Assembly: GCA_934621485.1 (NCBI GenBank)
Contig: CAKTUS010000005.1
Location: 1 to 62,038, forward strand
Source of the DNA: an uncultured Clostridia bacterium
GTDB lineage: Bacteria; Bacillota; Clostridia; Christensenellales; Aristaeellaceae
Reading direction: 5' to 3'
Length of the DNA stretch: 62,038 nucleotides
The notes under the pieces are model-generated. The model made no database searches. It was not told the origin of the DNA and saw only the letters and a program-made list of their open reading frames with translations. The position numbers and the translations under genes are program-made. The stretch's first letter is position 1; the number at the start of each line of letters is the position of its first letter. Of the stretch, positions 24,341 to 30,674 are shown piece by piece.

Positions 24341-24369
24341 ATTATAACGCCCGTATGTGATATTGTCAA
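24341..24369 (-). promoter_or_regulatory. Consensus promoter of the OYE-ADH-IlvD operon
   Basis: On the minus strand TTGACA (24364-24369) and TATAAT (24341-24346) are 17 bases apart. The leader before the OYE start is about 200 bases and no gene or riboswitch was recognised in it (24,139-24,340). Confidence 0.85.
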
Positions 24370-24398
24370 TAGTATTTTCTATATTTGATATTTGATAT
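24356..24398 (-). promoter_or_regulatory. Operator boxes at the OYE promoter
   Basis: TGTGATAT (24356-24363) lies in the promoter spacer. Two TTTGATAT boxes in tandem (24384-24391 and 24391-24398) lie upstream of the -35 box. The arrangement matches the TAXI promoter, with one box inside the promoter and others upstream. Confidence 0.6.
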
Positions 24399-24470
24399 AA
24401 TATAGACTTGTGATTTTCTTTCGCCGCCCATTCCTTTTCGCCCCAATTTGTAACAACTGCCAGCTAAGGC

Positions 24471-24499
24471 TTGTACATAAGCCTCGTTCACGGTATAAT
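24471..24499 (+). promoter_or_regulatory. Promoter of the chagasin-like gene
   Basis: TTGTAC (24471-24476) and TATAAT (24494-24499) are 17 bases apart, 61 bases upstream of the ATG. It diverges from the OYE promoter. Confidence 0.7.
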
Positions 24500-24560
24500 A
24501 AGGTAAATACTTCCTTATCCCCAATTGTCAACTTTCACCGCCACCGAGGAGGAATGAATC

Positions 24561-25025
24561 ATGAAAAGACTGCTGCCCGCCCTCGCCTTCCTGCTGTGCC
24601 TGTGCCTTTGCCTGCCCGTTGCGGCTCAGGAGGCGCAGCCAGAATACGACCTGCCCCTGGAAAGCTATGGGGATGAATACGCGGATGCGCTGGAGGAAGA
24701 TAACGCCCTGTGCGTTCAGCTGCAAATGGTTGGCAACCCCACCACCGGCTATAAATGGATTTTTGAAAACGACAATGACGACGCTCTTTCTGTTTCGGAG
24801 GATTATTTGCCTGACGCCGACCCGGAGGACGACAGTGCTCCGGCAGGCTCCGGCGGCACCTATGTGTACCTTCTCACGGGCCTAAAAAAGGGCGTGGCCA
24901 ACCTCACCTTCCGTTACGCCCGTTCCTGGGAGGACACAGCCCTGTGTACCGTGCATTACTATGTGCTGGTGGACGATGAATTGAACGTTTTACTGTATAC
25001 CACGCAGGTAAATCCCGGTTTGTAA
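24561..25025 (+). CDS. Secreted chagasin-family cysteine protease inhibitor (I42)
   Basis: A 154-residue exported protein with a signal peptide (MKRLLPALAFLLCLCLCLPVAAQ). The three inhibitory loops of the chagasin/ICP family are recognisable: NPTTGYKW near residue 58, GSGGTYVY near residue 97, and RSWED near residue 120, where the family has R-P-W. The spacing and all-beta composition fit a single I42 domain of normal length. Such inhibitors block papain-type (clan CA) cysteine proteases. The target could be the cell's own secreted proteases, host cathepsins or bleomycin-hydrolase-like enzymes of competitors. A GAGGAGG ribosome-binding site precedes the ATG. It has its own promoter and no operator boxes, so it may not belong functionally to the surrounding catabolic island. 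Confidence 0.88.
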   Translation: MKRLLPALAFLLCLCLCLPVAAQEAQPEYDLPLESYGDEYADALEEDNALCVQLQMVGNPTTGYKWIFENDNDDALSVSEDYLPDADPEDDSAPAGSGGTYVYLLTGLKKGVANLTFRYARSWEDTALCTVHYYVLVDDELNVLLYTTQVNPGL

Positions 25026-25043
25026 AAACGGCCATTTTTCAAC

Positions 25044-25403
25044 AGACAAGCGCTTGCGTTCGTCTCAGGCTGTCGAAAACCCCGGGTGGTATCGGAGGGC
25101 TTTGGCCCTCCGATTTTCATTTCGAACCAGGCGGCGTGCACGTCGAGTTCGAAATTCTTGCGCAGGAAGGCTTTCCTTATGGGCTTTGCCGCCCGGCCAT
25201 AGGCAAAGCGCGCCTTTCGTCAGAAAAGTTCGCGTCACACGAAATTCAGGCTGTCGAAAAAAACGTATGGGGGACGCTGCGCTGGTTCGCGGGAAAAGCA
25301 TGATGCCACAAGGCTTAGGGGCGAAGCCCTTAACCCCCGGCAGGAGGCAATGCTTCCTGTACCTCCCTGTTTTGACAAGCCGAGACGAGCGCCTGCATTC
25401 GCC
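25044..25403 (+). repeat. Tandem family-1 and family-2 elements with diverged flanking repeats
   Basis: Two elements stand end to end. Family 1 (25,065-25,246) begins CAGGCTGTCGAAAA and carries the GGAGGGC-loop-GCCCTCC hairpin followed by GATTTTCATT. Family 2 (25,247-25,382) begins CAGGCTGTCGAAAAAAAC and ends TGTTTTGACAAGCCG. The outer flanks 25,044-25,064 and 25,383-25,403 match at 17 of 21 positions, all differences being transitions. Only the right copy is followed by a T-tract (AGTTTTTG). The pattern fits an old insertion into the terminator of the chagasin-like gene. Confidence 0.7.
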
Positions 25404-25502
25404 AGTTTTTGATTTTATCTGATGGAGAAAGCCGAAGTTTTCAGCATTTTTCACTTCTTTTCCTTTTTTGAAGCTGACATGTTACTTTTTTGCCCGGAAG
25501 GA

Positions 25503-25531
25503 TTGACAGCGCGCAAAAGACTTGCTATATT
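25503..25531 (+). promoter_or_regulatory. Promoter of the KDPG-aldolase gene
   Basis: TTGACA (25503-25508) and TATATT (25526-25531) are exactly 17 bases apart, about 93 bases upstream of the ATG. No T(T/G)TGATAT box is present. Confidence 0.8.
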
Positions 25532-25623
25532 TGCAAATAAAAGGCGTTCTATTCGCGCGGGCCGGTCCCGCGCTTGGAATGACCCGATTGATTACGCTCA
25601 TTCATAAGGAGGAACGGTTTTCC

Positions 25624-26580
25624 ATGGAAATGATTGAAAGACTCTCTTTGGCCGGTATTGTTCCCGTTATTAAGGTAGAAGACGCCGCCGATGCGGTGCC
25701 GCTTTGCAAAGCGCTGTCCGACGGCGGCCTGCCCGTAGCGGAAATCACCTTCCGCTCCGATGCTGCCGAGGAAGCCATTCGTCGCGTGCATGCCGAGCTG
25801 CCCGACGTTATTCTGGGCGCCGGCACCGTGCTCACCAAGGACCAGGCGGATCGTGCTATTGCCGCCGGCGCCACCTACATCGTCTCTCCCGGCCTGAACC
25901 CGGAAATCGTGAAGCACTGCCAGGAAAAGGGCGTGCCCATCGTGCCCGGCTGCGCCAACCCCAGCGATATCGAGGTGGCCCTGAGCCTGGGCCTGAAAAC
26001 GGTGAAGTTCTTCCCCGCCGAGCCTCTGGGCGGCCTGAAGCTGATCAAGGCCATGGCTGCGCCCTACGGTGGCGTTACCTTCCTGCCCACCGGCGGCATT
26101 AACGAGCAGAACCTGAACGATTATCTGGCCTTCCCCAAAATTGTGGCCTGCGGCGGCAGCTGGATGGTGCCCGGCGACGCCGTGGCCGCCAAGGACTGGA
26201 AACGTATTGAGGACATCACCCGCAGCGCCGTCAACAAAATGCTGGGTCTGGAAGTGAAGCACATCGGCGTCAACAGCGGCAGCCCCGAGCAGTCCATGAA
26301 GGACGCTCAAATGCTGAGCAAGCTGCTGGGCTGGCCCATTGACGAGCACAAGAACGCCAACTTCGTGGGCGATGGCTTTGAAGTAATGAAGATTCCCTTC
26401 CGCGGTGCGAACGGCCACATCGCCATCGCCTGCAACAACATCAAGCGCGCCCGTTGGCACATGGAGCGTCGCGGCTTTGTGTTTGACGACGGCAGCGCCA
26501 TCATGAAGGACGGCAAACTGCGCGCCATCTACCTCAAGGATGATATTGCGGGCTTCGCCATTCACCTGCTGCAAAAATAA
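25624..26580 (+). CDS. KHG/KDPG aldolase with C-terminal VOC-like domain
   Basis: A 318-residue protein. The ATG at 25624 has AAGGAGG 11 bases upstream; a longer frame runs back into the promoter region and is rejected. Residues 1-210 are a class I KDPG/KHG aldolase barrel: catalytic Glu40 in VAEITFRSD, GAGTVL near residue 65, Schiff-base Lys128 in VKFFPAE and PTGGI near residue 156. The normal family length is about 210. The extra 105 residues (GVNSGSPEQSMKDAQML...NNIKRARWHMERRGFVFDD) have the look of a VOC/glyoxalase-type half-barrel. It should split 2-keto-3-deoxy acids to pyruvate plus an aldehyde, the step after the dehydratase at 19-21 kb. The extra domain may bind metal or substrate, or be structural. 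Confidence 0.88.
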   Translation: MEMIERLSLAGIVPVIKVEDAADAVPLCKALSDGGLPVAEITFRSDAAEEAIRRVHAELPDVILGAGTVLTKDQADRAIAAGATYIVSPGLNPEIVKHCQEKGVPIVPGCANPSDIEVALSLGLKTVKFFPAEPLGGLKLIKAMAAPYGGVTFLPTGGINEQNLNDYLAFPKIVACGGSWMVPGDAVAAKDWKRIEDITRSAVNKMLGLEVKHIGVNSGSPEQSMKDAQMLSKLLGWPIDEHKNANFVGDGFEVMKIPFRGANGHIAIACNNIKRARWHMERRGFVFDDGSAIMKDGKLRAIYLKDDIAGFAIHLLQK

Positions 26581-26592
26581 AAAACGGTGCGA

Positions 26593-26857
26593 GAACCCGG
26601 AAACGCAAAGACGTTTTCCGGGCAGACCATCGAAAAACCCTGGGAGACATCGGAGGGCCGCAGCCCTCCGATTTTCATTCCGAAACCGGCGGCGTGTACG
26701 TCGGTTTCGGTTGTCTTGCGCAGCAAGGCTTTCCTTACGCTCTTTGCCGCCCAGCGAGCCGCAGACAGCAGGCAAAGAGCGCTTCTCGTCCCAAAAGCTC
26801 GTCGTCAGGCGAGCTTTTGGGACGACCTGAACCCGGAAACGCAAAGACGTTTTCCGG
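26593..26857 (+). repeat. Full-length family-1 element between 29-bp terminator repeats
   Basis: A 29-bp sequence (GAACCCGGAAACG...TTTTCCGG) is identical at 26,593-26,621 and 26,829-26,857. The second copy plus its T-tract forms the aldolase gene's terminator; the first has the stem only. The 207 bp between them are a complete family-1 element made of five hairpins in series: ATCGGAGGGC-CGCA-GCCCTCCGAT; CCGAAACCG...CGGTTTCGG; CTTGCGCAGCAAGG; CTCTTTGCC...GGCAAAGAG; and a last 16-bp stem TCGTCCCAAAAGCTCG pairing with CGAGCTTTTGGGACGA. Insertion between a terminator stem and its U-tract, with duplication of the stem, explains the layout. Confidence 0.85.
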
Positions 26858-26864
26858 TTTTTTT
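26833..26864 (+). terminator. Terminator of the KDPG-aldolase gene
   Basis: A stem CCGGAAACG / CGTTTTCCGG (one bulged T) with a 6-base loop is followed by seven T. It is the distal copy of the duplicated hairpin. Confidence 0.8.
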
Positions 26865-26928
26865 GTATATACGCTGTTTTTTTGAAAAAAACGAGTCCTT
26901 TTTTCGACCAGAGATGTGTGTTTTTATA

Positions 26929-26939
26929 CCCCCCCCCCC
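26929..26939 (+). repeat. Poly-C tract of 11 upstream of the adhesin gene
   Basis: Eleven consecutive C lie 154 bases before the adhesin ATG, between the aldolase terminator and the adhesin's candidate promoter. Homopolymer G/C tracts of this length slip readily during replication. They are a standard phase-variation signal for surface proteins. Confidence 0.8.
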
Positions 26940-26943
26940 GCCA

Positions 26944-26982
26944 AAATGCCCATCCTCCGTTTCGTTGGGCATTTGATTTTTT
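26944..26982 (+). terminator. Second terminator-like hairpin before the adhesin gene
   Basis: AAATGCCCA pairs with TGGGCATTT across a 13-base loop and is followed by GATTTTTT. It may be a back-up terminator for the aldolase transcript, or an attenuator if the adhesin is transcribed from further upstream. Confidence 0.6.
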
Positions 26983-27001
26983 GTGCTTAATGTGCTAAGA
27001 T
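26973..27001 (+). promoter_or_regulatory. Candidate adhesin promoter
   Basis: TTGATT (26973-26978) and TAAGAT (26996-27001) are 17 bases apart. The -35 overlaps the T-tract of the preceding hairpin, so this call is tentative. Confidence 0.4.
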
Positions 27002-27009
27002 TTCATTAA

Positions 27010-27043
27010 GATGTCGTAGACTTTTGACAAAGTCTACGACATC
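27010..27043 (+). promoter_or_regulatory. Perfect 15-bp hairpin in the adhesin leader
   Basis: GATGTCGTAGACTTT, a TGAC loop, then its exact complement AAAGTCTACGACATC. There is no U-tract on either strand, so it is not an intrinsic terminator. It ends 50 bases before the ATG. It may be an mRNA-stability element, a protein-binding dyad or a cold/antisense control site. Confidence 0.75.
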
Positions 27044-27093
27044 CTCATGTTCTGCAAAGTTTCCCAGAATAAGGAAGGCAGTGGTGACAAGAA

Positions 27094-30000
27094 ATGGAAT
27101 CCCGTTGGTCAAAAGCGCTTCGTAACCTGTTTGTTTTTGTCCTATGTCTTTTTTCCTTTTTTCTTTCCCTGCCATCCGCACAGGCCAAGACGGCCGTCAC
27201 CATTGAATACTATGCGCTGGTGGATGAGCAGTGGCATCTGGTTTACACGCAAAACGAAGCGGACACATACGCCGGCGCCACCCAGACGCGGTATTACATA
27301 ACGCCGGCCGACCTGGAAAATGCCTATGGCGCTTTTGGCTTTCAGGCCGCTCAGTTTAACGGCGATCTTCTCTTTCCCCATACCGCCGCCAACGACCCGG
27401 ATACCATCTGGGCCGATACCCCGCCTTTCCGCGATGCAGCCACGGGCGAATGGCGCGTTCCGCTTAGTATAAACAATCACAATTTGGTGTTTTATCTGCC
27501 CAACAACCGCCAAGGTCAGGCCGGTTATTTCACCACCCAAAAAAGCCGCACCGACGCCGAAATGATTCGGAATAACACCTTTTACAGCTTCATCGTGTCG
27601 GATCCCAGCGGCGTCGCCCCTTCCTACAGCGGCAAAAGCTATTATTTTGAAGGCGCTTCGGCGGAAGTGACGCTGCCCCTAACCGAGGGCATAGACTGGC
27701 GCACTTTGAACAACCGAACGCAGTCGGCGATGGTTCCGGATGAAACCATCCGAAAGGGCGATTTCATTACTTACCGCTTTCACAACATTCAACACTCCAT
27801 CAAAATTACCTCGGCTTCCACCGCGCTCGCCTACACCATTCAGTACAACGCCAACACTCTGGCGGCCAATCTGCAACAGCTGGGTGTGCTGGCTCCCAGT
27901 CAACAGGCGGTGTTCAAAGACGGCTCCGTAATGGAGCGGGCTTTCTGGCAGGATGTGTGGACGCTCGGCGACGACTACACCCTGCGCAGCCCGGACAGCG
28001 ACCTGGCCCGTGTTTCCATTCCAGGCTCCAGCAAAAACAAAAAGTATGATTACCGCTTCGTGGGTTGGCAGCTGGGCGATTCCCCCGTCATTCTTCCGGC
28101 CAATCAACCGCTCAGCGCCAAGGAAATCTGGGCCAACGAGTTCAACGGCGTTTTGCATCTGAACGCCGTATGGAATGGCGTGGATGCAAATACCCGCGTC
28201 AACAGCGCCAATTTCTATGTGAACCTAACCTGCGAAATTGCCGATAATCACGACAGCGGCTTCATCCCGCAGCCAGAATCCAACTTTACCACTTCGCTTT
28301 TCACCACCAGCGTTTATGGCACTGAAGGCCTGCCCGGCGGCTCCGGTCAAGCGCTCGGTTATCAGATGATGGCCACCAAAGACGCTTCCAACGCCGTGGA
28401 AATCGACAAGGAAATTCGCGCGTTGACCACCACCCCCTATCAGAAGGTTAGCTTTGAGGATTTTCCTTCCGATGAAGATATCCTGGCTCAGTTGCGCGAG
28501 AAAAACGTTGCCATTATCATGGACGGCGTAACCATTCCTTCCGAGCTGTTAACCACCGCTCACTTCCACATCCGCTGGTATGTGGTAAAGTATGAATATG
28601 GCGACGGCTGGCACGTGGACGGCATTTTGGTGGCTTCGGAAGCCTTTCTCACCGTCACCAAAACCTTTGACGGCGATGAAGCGGCACTGGCGCAAATCAC
28701 CTCCGAAGAAAACGATTATGCCATCGTGGTTTCGCACGACCCTGCCGACGAAACAGCCAACGAGCTAACCCTGGACTATATCCTTTCCCTCAGGCCGGAG
28801 GCCGAAGAAACCCGTGAGAACCGTACCGGCTACCGCAGCTATGACCCTGCCTCCCGCACCTATACCTGGGTGCTGGGCGGTCATCCGCTGCGCAGGTATA
28901 CCCTCAAAGAGGTCAACTACCGGCTTTCCGGCGACTGGCATGAGTTTAACCGCTACATGATTAGCGGTACATCCGACAAGCCCAACATTGCCCCTGCGCC
29001 TGTTACCGGCTGGCAAAACTACAACCCGGACGAAGGCGTGAGCGTCATTGCGGAATCCTACGCCAGCGACGTCCAGTATTCCGCCTATCAAACCGTTGCG
29101 TTCCAGAACATTTACACATCCACCAATGTGCTTACGCTGTTCAAAAAGGACTCCTTCAGCATGCAGCCCATGAAGGACGTTGTCTTTACCTTCCGTCCCA
29201 AGGAGGGCGATACGCGGCTGTACCGCAAGCCCGGAACCAGCGAATATGCCATCAATAGTGGCAACGGCTATACCGAGCCGGTGGACGGCAACCAAATTGT
29301 AACGGACAGCAGCGGGCATGCGTACCTTCGTCTGGCCGCCGGAGCCTATCTGCTGACAGAAAAGACGCCGGAAGGCTACTATGGTCTGCCCACGCTGGAG
29401 TTGGAAATCGATAATCACGGCCAGGTAACCCGCATCGTCAACAGCGACGATCCTCAAACGCCCGTTTCCGCCGACATGGTTTCCGGGCTGAACACCGCGC
29501 TTCTGACCTTGCGCAACACCTCCGAGCTGCTCTTTACCGTAACCGCCAGGGCAGATTGGGCGCAAAACACCCCTACGGCCCAGCGCGCCGCCGTGCAAGT
29601 GGAGCTATGGTGCGATGGTCAGCGCGTAGATAAGCTGCCCGGCAGCGTCAGCTGCCGGCAGAACCTGGGCCCGGATAACGAATGGACCTTTACCTGGACA
29701 AACCTGCCCTTGTTTATCGACGGGCACATTGCCAACTATACCCTGCGGGAAACCCTGATTGGTTCCACTGCCTATGACCCGGAGTATCAGCCCTCCGGCT
29801 ACAGGGAATATACGGTTACCTTTGACCCGGCCCTCTACCGGGAAAAGGACGAAGGCGAGTTCAACGACCCGGCTACCTGGGTGGATGACGACGGGGCACA
29901 TCATTACGCCCGCCACGCCCTGCTGGTGGTTCACAACAGCCTGACCGAGCTGCCTCCGGATGAAACCACCATCACCATCAACGGGGTGAAAGCCTGGGAA

Positions 30001-30462
30001 GGCGACGAGCCAAAGCAGCGCCCAAGCTCCATCACGGTAGAACTATACGCCGACGGCCAGCGTCTCACCAGCGCTACGGTAACCCCGGATGAACGGGGCA
30101 TGTGGCTGTACTCCTTCCAGGATCTTCCGGAAAGAAAGGACGGCCGGGTGATTCAGTACACGGTGAAGGAGGTTGCCATACCCGGCTATACCGCTGCCGT
30201 AGAGGGCTATCATATCATCAATCGCTATAATACCGAGCCGCCGGGACCCACCCCGACCCCTACGCCCGTTTCCCCTTCTACTCCCACTCCGCTTCCAAGT
30301 GTCAGCCCGTCGCCTGCGCCCAGTGTGACTCCATCAGCAAGTCCTATCCCAGCGCCGCCCAGGACCGGCGACGTAAGCGCCTTGCAGGGATGGCTGCTTG
30401 GGCTCCTGCTAAGCGGCTTCGGCTTGCTGGCTTGCCTGTATTTGCAGCGCAAGCGAAGCTGA
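27094..30462 (+). CDS. Large Cna-B/SpaA-type surface adhesin with cell-wall sorting signal
   Basis: A 1,122-residue surface protein. The signal peptide is residues 1-31 (FVFVLCLFSFFLSLPSAQA). The N-terminal 500 residues are unclassified; a segment RFVGWQLGD...LNAVWN near residue 330 resembles InlB B-repeats. Cna-B/SpaA-like domains follow: about 513-670 (FLTVTKTFDGDE), 675-800 (LTLFKKDS...YLLTEKTPEGYY, with the isopeptide-type Lys and Glu), 812-948 and 958-1046 (TITINGVKAWEGDE...YTVKEVAIPGYT). A Pro/Thr/Ser linker leads to PPRTGD, a membrane helix and RKRS, a variant sortase signal. Such proteins mediate adhesion or form pilus subunits. No sortase gene is in the window. The gene is monocistronic with a strong terminator, and the poly-C tract upstream suggests variable expression. 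Confidence 0.9.
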   Translation: MESRWSKALRNLFVFVLCLFSFFLSLPSAQAKTAVTIEYYALVDEQWHLVYTQNEADTYAGATQTRYYITPADLENAYGAFGFQAAQFNGDLLFPHTAANDPDTIWADTPPFRDAATGEWRVPLSINNHNLVFYLPNNRQGQAGYFTTQKSRTDAEMIRNNTFYSFIVSDPSGVAPSYSGKSYYFEGASAEVTLPLTEGIDWRTLNNRTQSAMVPDETIRKGDFITYRFHNIQHSIKITSASTALAYTIQYNANTLAANLQQLGVLAPSQQAVFKDGSVMERAFWQDVWTLGDDYTLRSPDSDLARVSIPGSSKNKKYDYRFVGWQLGDSPVILPANQPLSAKEIWANEFNGVLHLNAVWNGVDANTRVNSANFYVNLTCEIADNHDSGFIPQPESNFTTSLFTTSVYGTEGLPGGSGQALGYQMMATKDASNAVEIDKEIRALTTTPYQKVSFEDFPSDEDILAQLREKNVAIIMDGVTIPSELLTTAHFHIRWYVVKYEYGDGWHVDGILVASEAFLTVTKTFDGDEAALAQITSEENDYAIVVSHDPADETANELTLDYILSLRPEAEETRENRTGYRSYDPASRTYTWVLGGHPLRRYTLKEVNYRLSGDWHEFNRYMISGTSDKPNIAPAPVTGWQNYNPDEGVSVIAESYASDVQYSAYQTVAFQNIYTSTNVLTLFKKDSFSMQPMKDVVFTFRPKEGDTRLYRKPGTSEYAINSGNGYTEPVDGNQIVTDSSGHAYLRLAAGAYLLTEKTPEGYYGLPTLELEIDNHGQVTRIVNSDDPQTPVSADMVSGLNTALLTLRNTSELLFTVTARADWAQNTPTAQRAAVQVELWCDGQRVDKLPGSVSCRQNLGPDNEWTFTWTNLPLFIDGHIANYTLRETLIGSTAYDPEYQPSGYREYTVTFDPALYREKDEGEFNDPATWVDDDGAHHYARHALLVVHNSLTELPPDETTITINGVKAWEGDEPKQRPSSITVELYADGQRLTSATVTPDERGMWLYSFQDLPERKDGRVIQYTVKEVAIPGYTAAVEGYHIINRYNTEPPGPTPTPTPVSPSTPTPLPSVSPSPAPSVTPSASPIPAPPRTGDVSALQGWLLGLLLSGFGLLACLYLQRKRS

Positions 30463-30475
30463 TCAAGCCTATATG

Positions 30476-30515
30476 AAACCCCCGTCCGAAAGGCAACGCT
30501 CTCGGACGGGGGTTT
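30476..30515 (+). terminator. Adhesin terminator
   Basis: A 14-bp perfect stem AAACCCCCGTCCGA / TCGGACGGGGGTTT with a 12-base loop begins 13 bases after the stop codon. Confidence 0.85.
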
Positions 30516-30519
30516 AGCA

Positions 30520-30674
30520 TGCTGAAAAAACTGTCTAACGGTGAGCTATGGAACGCTCCTTGCCACGAAATGGAAAAACCTTGCCGTACAAGTTCTTCAA
30601 AGCCGGTCTGCACGCCGCCGGGTTTGGCATGAAAACTGAAGGGCTGCGACTCTCCCATATGATTCTGGCGTTTT
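30520..30674 (-). repeat. Eroded family-1 element between adhesin and GTPase gene
   Basis: Pieces of a reversed family-1 element remain: CTGAAAAAACTG at the left, CACGCCGCCGGGTTTGGCATGAAAA in the middle, and CGTTTTTCACAG at the right. Flanking duplications are no longer visible. Confidence 0.5.

Noticed and set aside
26622..26828. REP/BIME-type palindromes or attC integron sites
   Set aside because: The order of five different hairpins, the inverse ends, and duplicated host stems at the borders fit an inserted element better than REP units. No integrase or attC core sites were seen.
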